From Shimazuella alba (GTDB lineage: Bacteria; Bacillota; Bacilli; Thermoactinomycetales; Thermoactinomycetaceae), in NCBI RefSeq assembly GCF_009831235.1, contig NZ_WUUL01000018.1, forward strand, positions 1-59,952: 59,952 nt of DNA, written 5' to 3'. Positions 52,408-59,912 of this stretch are shown here, in pieces (the stretch's first letter is position 1; the number at the start of each line of letters is the position of its first letter). Under the pieces are notes generated by a model. The model was not told where the DNA came from. It saw only the letters and a program-made list of their open reading frames with translations, and searched no databases. Both the position numbers and the translations under genes were made by a program.

Positions 52408-52460
52408 AAACCAAAAGAATTTTGAAGCTTATCAAGCATTAAAAATAAAATATTTGGTTT
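52408..52460 (+). promoter_or_regulatory. First hairpin of the efflux leader
   Basis: AAACCAAA (52408-52415) pairs with TTTGGTTT (52453-52460) upstream of the leader-peptide gene. The stretch 51985-52407 otherwise holds only an uncertain frame at 52097-52363 with no ribosome site. Confidence 0.4.
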
Positions 52461-52491
52461 AAATTAACTACTTAATAGAAAGAGGGAAATA

Positions 52492-52524
52492 ATGGTTATC
52501 ACACTTGTATATCCCCCAAGTTAA
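52492..52524 (+). CDS. Ten-residue leader peptide
   Basis: AGAAAGAGGGAAATA precedes ATG 52492, which encodes MVITLVYPPS and a TAA stop. The last four codons form the left arm of the hairpin that hides the ribosome site of the MFS gene. Its size, position and the V-I-T-L-V core resemble leader peptides that stall ribosomes in the presence of macrolides or phenicols, and the Pro-Pro could assist stalling. Function is inferred from architecture. Confidence 0.65.
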   Translation: MVITLVYPPS

Positions 52525-52542
52525 AAATATTTTACTTGGGGG
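52513..52542 (+). promoter_or_regulatory. RBS-sequestering attenuator hairpin
   Basis: CCCCCAAGT (52513-52521), inside the leader-peptide gene, pairs perfectly with ACTTGGGGG (52534-52542), which includes the G-run serving as ribosome site for the MFS start at 52550. A ribosome stalled on the leader would open the stem and switch translation on. Confidence 0.7.
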
Positions 52543-52549
52543 GATTTAG

Positions 52550-53797
52550 TTGAATTTTTGGCAATTTGTTCATATGAACAAATTATTCGGTCAGTATATT
52601 ACAGCTTTCTCACTATGGCAATTGACTAAATGGATGGTCATTACCACGATTCCACTATTTTTAAATAGTCGATACGGTCTTGGAACAGAATTTGTATTTA
52701 GCATGACTATACAAATTCTTCCTTCTATTATTTTGGGGCCAACTATTGGTATGTGGATTGATGGGTGGGGAGCGAAACATATTGTAACACTTGATATGTT
52801 GATCTACAGTATTTTAATAGCGATCTTGCCATTCACCTCGGAATTATGGCAAGTTCAGTTATTGATGATTAGCATTGGAATTTCACAAGCAATCGGAACT
52901 CCCGCCTCACTCACTCTTCGTACATCTGTGATAGGAAGAGGATATGAAATCCAAGGAAACTCCCTTATTATGGGAATCGAAAGGCTTTCTAGAATTTGCG
53001 GACCACTAGTTGGAGGAATTTGTGTTTCTCTTTTTAGTTACACATATAGCAATTTGATTTATTCGACTCTCGGTTTTTTATCCTTAGCTTTATTTGTTGG
53101 TTTATCCATAAAAGATGAGCAAAAAAGTGAATCTGATAATCAAAATTGGTGGGATAACTTGCGAAATATGCTACCTGACTTGTGGCGATTATTTCGAAGA
53201 GATTCTATTGTATTGGCTTTTTCTATCTCAGCTATAGGATATTCAGCCATGTCAGGAATTTTAAAGATCTATTTGCTAAAGTTAGCAGATCTGTTTGGAG
53301 ATATCGAACAATATTGGGGGTTCTTTTTGGCCGCTCAGGGGACAGGGGCTTTTATTGGTTCCCTCGTTTGCAGTTGGTTCCTTGCTCGGCTTACACCAAA
53401 ACTCCCTCTAACTAAGATTTATCTGCTATTTGTTGTTGGAGAATCCCTATTTCTGATAGTACTTACCTTCCCTATTCATGTATATGGCAAGTTAATCGTG
53501 CTGATGGTCGCATCGATGCTCGAAATTTTCTGTACAATCATCTATTTTACTGTCATACAGATAAGGGTGCCTAGAGAAAAACAAGGTAGTCTTAATAGTG
53601 TGACACTCGCTTTGATGGACGCTTTTTATGCAATTGGTTTTACTTTTATAGGGTCTTTCATTAGATATATATCACCAGAGGGGATTTTATGGATTGGTAT
53701 CAGCTCTATCACGATACCATTAGTCCTCTTTATCCAAATACAAAAAAATAAAACAGACATTTTCATGAATCGTGGAGGTAAAAATCGATGGAAGTAG
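52550..53797 (+). CDS. MFS efflux pump (Mef-like)
   Basis: The 415-residue protein has about twelve membrane segments and starts at TTG 52550, seven bases after GGGGGG. 'SILLGPT'-like 'SIILGPTIGMWIDGWGAKHI' replaces the usual MFS motif A, a pattern seen in macrolide efflux Mef and EntS-type pumps. Its second half includes 'FLAAQGTGAFIGSLVCSWFL'. It should expel an antibiotic, macrolide or phenicol being the best guess from the leader. An internal ATG at 52574 lacks a ribosome site. It overlaps the kinase gene by ten bases. Confidence 0.82.
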   Translation: MNFWQFVHMNKLFGQYITAFSLWQLTKWMVITTIPLFLNSRYGLGTEFVFSMTIQILPSIILGPTIGMWIDGWGAKHIVTLDMLIYSILIAILPFTSELWQVQLLMISIGISQAIGTPASLTLRTSVIGRGYEIQGNSLIMGIERLSRICGPLVGGICVSLFSYTYSNLIYSTLGFLSLALFVGLSIKDEQKSESDNQNWWDNLRNMLPDLWRLFRRDSIVLAFSISAIGYSAMSGILKIYLLKLADLFGDIEQYWGFFLAAQGTGAFIGSLVCSWFLARLTPKLPLTKIYLLFVVGESLFLIVLTFPIHVYGKLIVLMVASMLEIFCTIIYFTVIQIRVPREKQGSLNSVTLALMDAFYAIGFTFIGSFIRYISPEGILWIGISSITIPLVLFIQIQKNKTDIFMNRGGKNRWK

Positions 53798-54366
53798 AAA
53801 ATATGGATTTGCAAATACCTGGTGTATTTGTTATCACAGGAGCGATGGCTTCAGGTAAATCCACCATTGCCCAACTTTTAGCAGAACGATTTGAAAGAGG
53901 AGTTCATCTGCGTGGGGATACGTTTCGTAGAATGATTGTAACGGGACGTGAAGAATTTTTGCCAGATCCCTCACAAGAAGCGATCCACCAGTTACAACTT
54001 CGTTACCAAATCAGTGCATCTGTAGCAGATATGTATGTAAAAGCAGGTTTTAACGTAGTGGTTCAAGATATTATTGTTGGGCCTATGCTAAAAGAGTTTA
54101 TCGACTCGATACAGAGTAACCCAGTCTATCTAGTCGTACTTTCTCCCGACGAAAAAACAATCAAACAGAGAGAAGAAACTCGTGGGAAAACAGGCTATGG
54201 TGTATGGACCGTTACTCAATTGAATCAAATGTTGCAAGTAGATACACCTAAAATCGGAATGTGGCTAGACACCTCAGATCTAACTCCAGAAGAAACCGTT
54301 GAACAGATTTTAACGAGAGTTGAATCAGAAGGATTGGTTTCACAAAATGAAACCCGTCTGAGTTGA
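53788..54366 (+). CDS. P-loop phosphotransferase, chloramphenicol phosphotransferase-like
   Basis: The 192-residue protein has a P-loop 'GAMASGKST' (residues 18-26) and 'HLRGDTFRRMI', and ends in short helices. It belongs to the AAA_33/CPT-like small-molecule kinases, which include chloramphenicol 3-O-phosphotransferase and other nucleoside or drug kinases. TGGAGGTAAAAATCG precedes the ATG. Overlap with the efflux gene implies one resistance operon: pump plus drug-modifying kinase. Its actual substrate is not known from sequence. Confidence 0.75.
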   Translation: MEVENMDLQIPGVFVITGAMASGKSTIAQLLAERFERGVHLRGDTFRRMIVTGREEFLPDPSQEAIHQLQLRYQISASVADMYVKAGFNVVVQDIIVGPMLKEFIDSIQSNPVYLVVLSPDEKTIKQREETRGKTGYGVWTVTQLNQMLQVDTPKIGMWLDTSDLTPEETVEQILTRVESEGLVSQNETRLS

Positions 54367-54414
54367 AAGAAGTATGACACATTGGGAAATGGAGAAACCA
54401 TATCCCATCTATAC

Positions 54415-54444
54415 AAAAACCCAACCGATATCGGTTGGGTTTTT
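54415..54444. terminator. Bidirectional terminator
   Basis: AAAAACCCAACCGA (54415-54428) and TCGGTTGGGTTTTT (54431-54444) are perfect reverse complements with T-runs on both strands. It separates the resistance operon from convergent thrB, and the thrB stop lies just beyond its right edge at 54446. Confidence 0.9.
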
Positions 54445-54445
54445 G

Positions 54446-55363
54446 TTAAGCTATCTGTATACCAATTGTATCAGGTACAAGATCAAGTAGCTGAAAAGCT
54501 ATTTGATTGTCAGCCATCACATTGGTTAAAAATGCCGAGAGAGAATCTCTTTGTTCATCCGTTTCGTAGAAACAAATGCTAGTAGGACCAGCGCCACTTA
54601 AAGCCACACCTAGCGCCCCATGGGAAACTGCATTTTCTAGTATTTCGGTCAATCCAGGTATCAGACTAGCTCGGTATGGTTGGTGGATTTTATCTTGCAT
54701 GGCATGTGCTAACAAGTCTAGTCTATTTTGCGCAAGTGCTGCCACAAGTAAACTACTATGCCCAATCGTAAAGACAGCATCTTGCTTGCTGTAGGTTTCT
54801 GGTAAAGCAGATCTTGCTTTATCCGTTGACAACCAATAATCGGGAATTACCGCTAATATCCGCAGGGAGTCTGGTATAGGAAAACGCACGTATGGAACGA
54901 GCGCTGTTTTGTCTTCTGGCATAGAAGAAACAATGACTCCGCCAAAGAAAGAGGCGCCTACATTATCTGGATGCCCTTCCCATCTTGCAGCCATAGAGAA
55001 AAGCTCATCCGTTGTATATGGTTTACCTGCTAAAATATTGGCTGCTACGAGTGCTCCCACTACAGCAGCAGCACTGCTTCCCAACCCACGGGTAAGAGGG
55101 ATTTCCGAATTCACTTCAATTAATAGTTCTGGTATTGGTAAATTTGCTGATTGATACAAATGTGCTGCAACTTGGTAGATCAAATTAGATTTATCTGTTG
55201 CAAGCAGTGCTAAATGGTCACCATGTGCGCGAATGGTTGTTTTGGATGCAAGCTCCATACGAATAACAGTATAAAGCTGAAAAGCCATCCCGATGGAATC
55301 AAATCCTGGTCCCATGTTTGCAGTACTTGCTGGAACCTTTACTGTAACTCCTTGTTGATGCAT
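54446..55363 (-). CDS. thrB: Homoserine kinase
   Basis: The 305-residue GHMP kinase has 'STANMGPGFDSIGMAFQLY' and the nucleotide loop 'PLTRGLGSSAAAVVGALVAA', and C-terminal 'GALGVALSGAGPTS'. It phosphorylates homoserine on the way to threonine. It lies 17 bases after thrC. Length is normal for ThrB. Confidence 0.95.
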   Translation of the reverse strand: MHQQGVTVKVPASTANMGPGFDSIGMAFQLYTVIRMELASKTTIRAHGDHLALLATDKSNLIYQVAAHLYQSANLPIPELLIEVNSEIPLTRGLGSSAAAVVGALVAANILAGKPYTTDELFSMAARWEGHPDNVGASFFGGVIVSSMPEDKTALVPYVRFPIPDSLRILAVIPDYWLSTDKARSALPETYSKQDAVFTIGHSSLLVAALAQNRLDLLAHAMQDKIHQPYRASLIPGLTEILENAVSHGALGVALSGAGPTSICFYETDEQRDSLSAFLTNVMADNQIAFQLLDLVPDTIGIQIA

Positions 55364-55380
55364 GCTGGATACCCTCTCTA

Positions 55381-56448
55381 CTAAAATATCAACGATAGAA
55401 CGGCTTCACGAGTTGCTGGAACGGTTTCTGGTTGCCCATCAATTGTACTGAGCGCAATATTAGGATCTTTTAAGCCATTACCTGTAAGTACACAAACGAC
55501 TGTTGCATTGTCTGCTATTTTTCCTTGTTTTCTCTGCTTCATCACCCCAGCGATGGAAGCAGCGGATGCAGGTTCACAAAATACACCTTCTGTACTTGCT
55601 AATTTTTGATAAGCTGCGAGAATTTCTTCATCTGTAACAGCATCTATCAAACCATTTGATTCTTGTAAAGCACCCAGTGCTCCTTCTTTGCTCGCAGGAT
55701 TACCGATTCGAATCGCTGTTGCCACTGTTTCTGGATTTGGAACCGGCTTTCCATATACCAAAGGAGCGGACCCATCTGCTTGGAAACCATACATCTGAGG
55801 CAGGCGGTCCATTTTTCCTGCTTGTTTGTATTCCTTAAAGCCTTTCCAATAAGCAGTGATGTTACCAGCATTCCCAACAGGAATCGCTAAAATATCTGGC
55901 GCTTGTTCCAACACATCACAAATTTCAAAAGCAGATGTCTTTTGTCCTTCGATTCGATATGGATTGACGGAATTCACTAAGGTGATGGGCTCTTTTGCAG
56001 TGATATCACGAACAATATCCAAAGCCTCATCGAAATTGCCATCAATAGCAATTACTTCTGCTCCATAAATGATCGCTTGTGCCAATTTGCCCAGAGAGAT
56101 GTTGCCACTAGGAATAAGCACAATGCAACGTAGACCTGCACGTGCAGCATATGCTGCTGCTGCTGCGGAGGTATTGCCAGTTGAAGCACACATAATCGTT
56201 TTACTTCCTTCTTCGACTGCTTTGGCAACAGCCATCACCATTCCACGATCTTTAAAAGAACCTGTAGGGTTTAATCCTTCGTATTTCACATAGAGGTTGA
56301 TCCCTAGTTCCGCGGATAAGGACGCTGCATGAATAAGGGGGGTATCTCCTTCGTGCAACGTTAATTTTGGTGTATTTTCTGTCACAGGTAAAAATTCACG
56401 ATAACGCTCGATAATCCCAAACCGCTTCTCTTTTGTTGTAATACTCAT
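55381..56448 (-). CDS. thrC: Threonine synthase
   Basis: The 355-residue PLP enzyme has '[11 protein letters not shown]' with the cofactor lysine, and the '[17 protein letters not shown]' phosphate loop. It converts O-phosphohomoserine to threonine. AGGAGAAGGAAG precedes the ATG, and the start overlaps the hom stop by four bases. Confidence 0.96.
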   Translation of the reverse strand: MSITTKEKRFGIIERYREFLPVTENTPKLTLHEGDTPLIHAASLSAELGINLYVKYEGLNPTGSFKDRGMVMAVAKAVEEGSKTIMCASTGNTSAAAAAYAARAGLRCIVLIPSGNISLGKLAQAIIYGAEVIAIDGNFDEALDIVRDITAKEPITLVNSVNPYRIEGQKTSAFEICDVLEQAPDILAIPVGNAGNITAYWKGFKEYKQAGKMDRLPQMYGFQADGSAPLVYGKPVPNPETVATAIRIGNPASKEGALGALQESNGLIDAVTDEEILAAYQKLASTEGVFCEPASAASIAGVMKQRKQGKIADNATVVCVLTGNGLKDPNIALSTIDGQPETVPATREAVLSLIF

Positions 56449-57746
56449 CTTCCTTCTCCTTCCAACCGATAACAGCTTTTTAACTGATATATCATATCGA
56501 TAGATTCCATTTTTTCGATCACTTGATCCATATCTGCCTTGGCTGATGTGTGTGTAACTAGGATAATTTCTGCTTGCTTCCCGCCATTATAAGGCTGTTG
56601 GACAATCTGTTTAAACGAGATATTATGATCTGCAAACAGCTGTGTTACCTTCGCTAAGACTCCTCGTTGATCCGCAACAATCATTCGTAAAAAATATTTC
56701 GAATATTTCTCTTCATCCGATTTGAGTTGTTTCTCCACATATGGTGCAACTACCCCTAAACCATTGGTTCCAAGTTTCATATTTTTGACGACTGTGACGA
56801 GATCGGAAACGACAGATGTAGCCGTTGGAAGTTCCCCTGCTCCTGGTCCATAAAACATCGTTTCTCCCACTGCATCCCCATAAATATAAACAGCATTAAA
56901 CACATCGTGGACAGATGCCAATGGGTGTGATTTATGGATCATCGTCGGTTGCACACTTACTTCAATCTTACTATCGGAACGCTCCGCGATTCCTAGTAAT
57001 TTGAGTTCATACCCAAGTGATTTCCCATATGCGATATCTTCTTTTGTCACACTGCTTATTCCTTTTACATCTACTTCTTCTAGTTTCATCGCAACCCGAA
57101 AACCAAGTGTCGAGAGAATAGCCATTTTACGAGCTGCATCAAAACCTTCTACATCTGCTGTCGGATCAGACTCTGCATAACCTAAAGCTTGTGCTTCTGC
57201 TAAGACTTCTTGATAATCCATACCTTCTTTGCTCATCTTACTAAGCATATAGTTGGTAGTTCCATTGACAATCCCCATCATTTTATTGATGCGATCGGAA
57301 GAAAGTCCCTCTACCAATGCTCGCAAAATCGGGATTCCCCCAGCGACACTGGCTTCGTAAAATACATCACAATTGTTTGCTCTAGCGGTACTCAATATTT
57401 CTCCGCCATGAAGAGCCATCAGATCTTTGTTTGCGGTGATCACATGTTTTTTCTGTTCAAGAGCTGTTAAAATGTATGATTTGGTTTGCTCAATGCCACC
57501 CATAACTTCCACAATTACATCAATCTCATCACTATGAAGAATATCATCAATATTTGTTGTCAACATATTCGTAGGAGTAGAAATGTCTCTGGTCTTATGT
57601 ATGTCCTTCACAAAAATACGATGAATCTCTATGTGTAAACCAGTCTGTTTCCATAAATCTTCTTGATGTGCCTGAATAATTCGATAGACACCTGTTCCCA
57701 CTGTACCAAAACCCAACAAGCCTACCTTTACTAAACTCTTCTCCAT
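56445..57746 (-). CDS. hom: Homoserine dehydrogenase
   Basis: The 433-residue protein has the Rossmann motif '[15 protein letters not shown]', the catalytic '[18 protein letters not shown]' region, '[19 protein letters not shown]', and a C-terminal ACT domain ('[20 protein letters not shown]') for threonine feedback. GGAGGGATAGAG sets the ATG at 57746; 58 upstream residues in frame are leader RNA, including a terminator-like hairpin. Order hom-thrC-thrB is the classical Bacillus one. Confidence 0.96.
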   Translation of the reverse strand: MEKSLVKVGLLGFGTVGTGVYRIIQAHQEDLWKQTGLHIEIHRIFVKDIHKTRDISTPTNMLTTNIDDILHSDEIDVIVEVMGGIEQTKSYILTALEQKKHVITANKDLMALHGGEILSTARANNCDVFYEASVAGGIPILRALVEGLSSDRINKMMGIVNGTTNYMLSKMSKEGMDYQEVLAEAQALGYAESDPTADVEGFDAARKMAILSTLGFRVAMKLEEVDVKGISSVTKEDIAYGKSLGYELKLLGIAERSDSKIEVSVQPTMIHKSHPLASVHDVFNAVYIYGDAVGETMFYGPGAGELPTATSVVSDLVTVVKNMKLGTNGLGVVAPYVEKQLKSDEEKYSKYFLRMIVADQRGVLAKVTQLFADHNISFKQIVQQPYNGGKQAEIILVTHTSAKADMDQVIEKMESIDMIYQLKSCYRLEGEGR

Positions 57747-57780
57747 CTCTATCCCTCCTATGAACAAAAATATAAAAAGA

Positions 57781-57807
57781 CGCTCCCAGAAATGGTATCG
57801 AGGAGCG
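57781..57807 (-). promoter_or_regulatory. Terminator-like hairpin in the hom leader
   Basis: CGCTCC (57781-57786) pairs with GGAGCG (57802-57807); on the minus strand TCTTTTTATATTTTTG follows and the hom ribosome site comes next. A TATAAT sits just upstream (57828-57823 minus), so the hairpin lies in the hom leader and could attenuate it; it may also end the gene at 57921. Confidence 0.55.
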
Positions 57808-57920
57808 GATTTCATTCTATTTATTATAGCAGGACGAGAAGTATTCAACCATCCTTTTTCACTTATAAGGAAAAATCTGCTGGTGTTCGTGTTTTTTTTT
57901 GCTTCTAACAAATCTGCCAA

Positions 57921-58154
57921 TCATTCATTTTCCATTTGACGCAATACATGCTGCTCAAAATCGTCGCATAGTTTATCGACCAAATCATCGATCTCTTTGA
58001 AGAAATTTTCCCCAACTTTCTTTTTATGAAAAGCTTTATACCGCCGGTAAATAGCTGAAAACACCTGGTTTATCTCTGCTTCGGATACACTAGACTTAAT
58101 CTTAACTACTAAACGATCTCTATCCTCATGTTGTGCATACTGAAAGAAGTCCAA
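57921..58154 (-). CDS. Small charged protein, start uncertain
   Basis: The 77-residue protein ('EDRDRLVVKIKSSVSEAEIN', 'FFKEIDDLVDKLCDDFEQHV') is helical and charged. The TTG at 58154 has no ribosome site. An upstream frame starting 'MKIEEFKAKIF' from a GTG at 58188 would join it if the T6 run at 58152-58157 had one more T, giving about 88 residues. So either a one-base deletion or slippage at the homopolymer is possible. Confidence 0.45.
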   Translation of the reverse strand: MDFFQYAQHEDRDRLVVKIKSSVSEAEINQVFSAIYRRYKAFHKKKVGENFFKEIDDLVDKLCDDFEQHVLRQMENE

Positions 58155-58340
58155 AAAATTTTCGCTTTAAATTCTTCTATCTTCACTCCAACGTATGTTG
58201 ATGTTAATAGGTTGTAACAGTATAGATTGTAGAATTAATATTGGAACCTTGTACCATGTTATACGTATAATTACGAATACAAATATAATTAGATTCAGAA
58301 TTTCTTTTCTTAATTTTATTTACATAAGGAGGGCTTTGTT

Positions 58341-58529
58341 ATGTCATGGAATAAATCAAAAGTGGTAATCCTAGGAATTTTGATGACTACAGTATTCATG
58401 TTTAGTTTCGGGTCAACATCTGTTTTTGCAGGCTCAAAAAAGGATTGTAATAGACTTGGGGGTAAAGTTGTTTGTTCAACAATAATAGTTAACTCCGAAT
58501 CAACAGTTAAGGTTGGAGGAAAAAGCTAA
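58341..58529 (+). CDS. Small secreted peptide with two cysteines
   Basis: The 62-residue protein has a signal peptide (hydrophobic 'VVILGILMTTVFMFSFGS' then 'TSVFAG'), leaving a mature part of about 30 residues with two Cys ('KKDCNRLGGKVVCSTII'). AAGGAGGGCTTTGTT precedes the ATG. It may be a small bacteriocin-like or adhesive peptide; no maturation gene is nearby. No family is recognised. Confidence 0.6.
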   Translation: MSWNKSKVVILGILMTTVFMFSFGSTSVFAGSKKDCNRLGGKVVCSTIIVNSESTVKVGGKS

Positions 58530-58694
58530 CCCAGAACGAACTAAGGGGTTGATAATTGCGTGTTATGTTAGTAGTAACAGATTCTAACATACATCTCCTC
58601 CTATAGCAGGGCGATTAGGAAAGCCTAGTTGTTCTTGCTATTTTTTGTTATACAAAGAGGTAGTTTATAAAATACAGCATTTGATAAGTCAGTC

Positions 58695-59291
58695 ATGCTT
58701 GGTAGTGCTCGAACAGAAGCTGAAACGAAGTACTCTCGTTTGTTCGGAAGGAATCTTCGCCATCTCAGGAAGCATCGGAAGATGACTCAGGTAGAGCTGG
58801 TGAAGTGTTTGAAGGAAATGGGACTTAAAATTAGTCAAACCAACCTCTCTTTTTTGGAGAGAGGTGTACCTAACTCCAATCAAACTCTTCTGAGTGCAAG
58901 TGTACATCTGCTTTTGGGATGTGCAAAGGTGCTTCATGTAGAGCCAGAGTGGTTTCTCACAGAACACGTGAATATCTTCGATGCTCTTCCGAAGGATTTT
59001 GGGATCATTCGTACAGAGTCTCTGAGTCCGGAAAATATCGATACTGATCTAGCCAACCTTGGTCCCAATATTCTTGAGCTTCGATTGAAGCCAGGTCGAG
59101 GCTGGACGCAAGGTGAGTTGGCAGAGAATGTTCGAGAGCGAGTACGAATGTCAGGGTGGCGAGTCATGCAGATCGAAAATGGATGGAATCAGAATCGCTA
59201 TGTAACTGTAGACCAGCTCATGGCTTTCGCAGAAGTCTTCGAAGTGACTGTCGATACGTTTTTCCGTAAACCCCGAGTACTCTCTTTCTAA
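58695..59291 (+). CDS. Orphan regulator with two helix-turn-helix domains
   Basis: The 198-residue protein has an XRE-type HTH at residues 18-80 ('LRHLRKHRKMTQVELVKCLK', 'SQTNLSFLERG') and a second at about 130-190 ('GWTQGELAENVRERVRMSGW', 'MQIENGWNQNRYVTVDQLMA'). Tandem XRE domains may bind two half-sites. The ATG at 58695 lacks a clear ribosome site, and no earlier start is open. Third-position G/C bias and a private hairpin place it in the scattered orphan class. No neighbouring target operon is apparent. Confidence 0.65.
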   Translation: MLGSARTEAETKYSRLFGRNLRHLRKHRKMTQVELVKCLKEMGLKISQTNLSFLERGVPNSNQTLLSASVHLLLGCAKVLHVEPEWFLTEHVNIFDALPKDFGIIRTESLSPENIDTDLANLGPNILELRLKPGRGWTQGELAENVRERVRMSGWRVMQIENGWNQNRYVTVDQLMAFAEVFEVTVDTFFRKPRVLSF

Positions 59292-59301
59292 GAGGTAAAA
59301 G

Positions 59302-59330
59302 CCCCCGCTGAGCGTCCTTATCAGCGGGGG
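59302..59330 (+). terminator. 10-bp hairpin after the double-HTH gene
   Basis: CCCCCGCTGA (59302-59311) pairs perfectly with TCAGCGGGGG (59321-59330); ATAAATTTTT follows, a weak U-tract. Confidence 0.65.
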
Positions 59331-59473
59331 ATAAATTTTTATACTACAAATTCGAAAATATGCAATGAACTCGATTAATATGAAACTGTGGGCTAGATCA
59401 TTCTATAAGAGGAAGCATGGCGTAATTGTTATCATGCTTATTTTGTTTCTTAAAATATGAGAAGGTGAAAGAT

Positions 59474-59665
59474 ATGAAACCAACAGTAGGTAGAATTGTG
59501 TATTACAAATCTTACGGAACAACCGGCGGAGAATATGGAAGCGAAGATCGTGCATCTATTATCACAGGTATAGTGGACGATATAACAGTTCATTTGGCTG
59601 TGTTAAATCCAACAGGATTGTTCTTCAATACAAACGTGAAGCAAGGAGATAGCGGTGGATCATGA
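59474..59665 (+). CDS. Small phage-type protein
   Basis: The 63-residue protein starts 'MKPTVGRIVYYKSYGTTGGE', recalling short phage proteins of the 'MKPTVGRIVHY' type, and ends 'FFNTNVKQGDSGGS'. GAAGGTGAAAG sets the ATG at 59474; 16 upstream residues are rejected. Function in the phage proteins is unknown. It may be a remnant of a prophage. Confidence 0.6.
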   Translation: MKPTVGRIVYYKSYGTTGGEYGSEDRASIITGIVDDITVHLAVLNPTGLFFNTNVKQGDSGGS

Positions 59666-59804
59666 GAATGGGATTGGATGCCTTATCAGAAGTAACAATC
59701 ATAAATAGTAAACGACATGCTTTTGTAACTGAGGGAAAACGTAACCATATAATGAAGCCTATCTGGAGGAACAAAAAAAGAGGGATTATCCCTCTTATCA
59801 TCCT

Positions 59805-59912
59805 CTAAGTTTGTAACTCGGTCAATATAATTTTCAAATTTTCTTCTGTGGTGTTCCATTCGTTTGGGGTTTGTACAACTCTTCCGATGAGAAACACTCC
59901 CTTTGGTGCCAT
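59805..59912 (-). CDS. Possible 35-residue frame or fragment
   Basis: A minus-strand frame 'MAPKGVFLIGRVVQTPNEWN' then 'TTEENLKIILTELQT' looks protein-like but lacks a ribosome site. It is flanked by a direct repeat GTAACTC(G/A)GTC at 59813-59823 and 59932-59942. The stretch 59666-59804 holds only an AGAGGGAT/ATCCCTCT hairpin near 59779-59795. Confidence 0.3.
   Translation of the reverse strand: MAPKGVFLIGRVVQTPNEWNTTEENLKIILTELQT

Noticed and set aside
2761-59330. Orphan-gene hairpins as integron attC sites
   Set aside because: The stems share no core-site consensus, the genes lie in both orientations between host operons, and no integrase is present.
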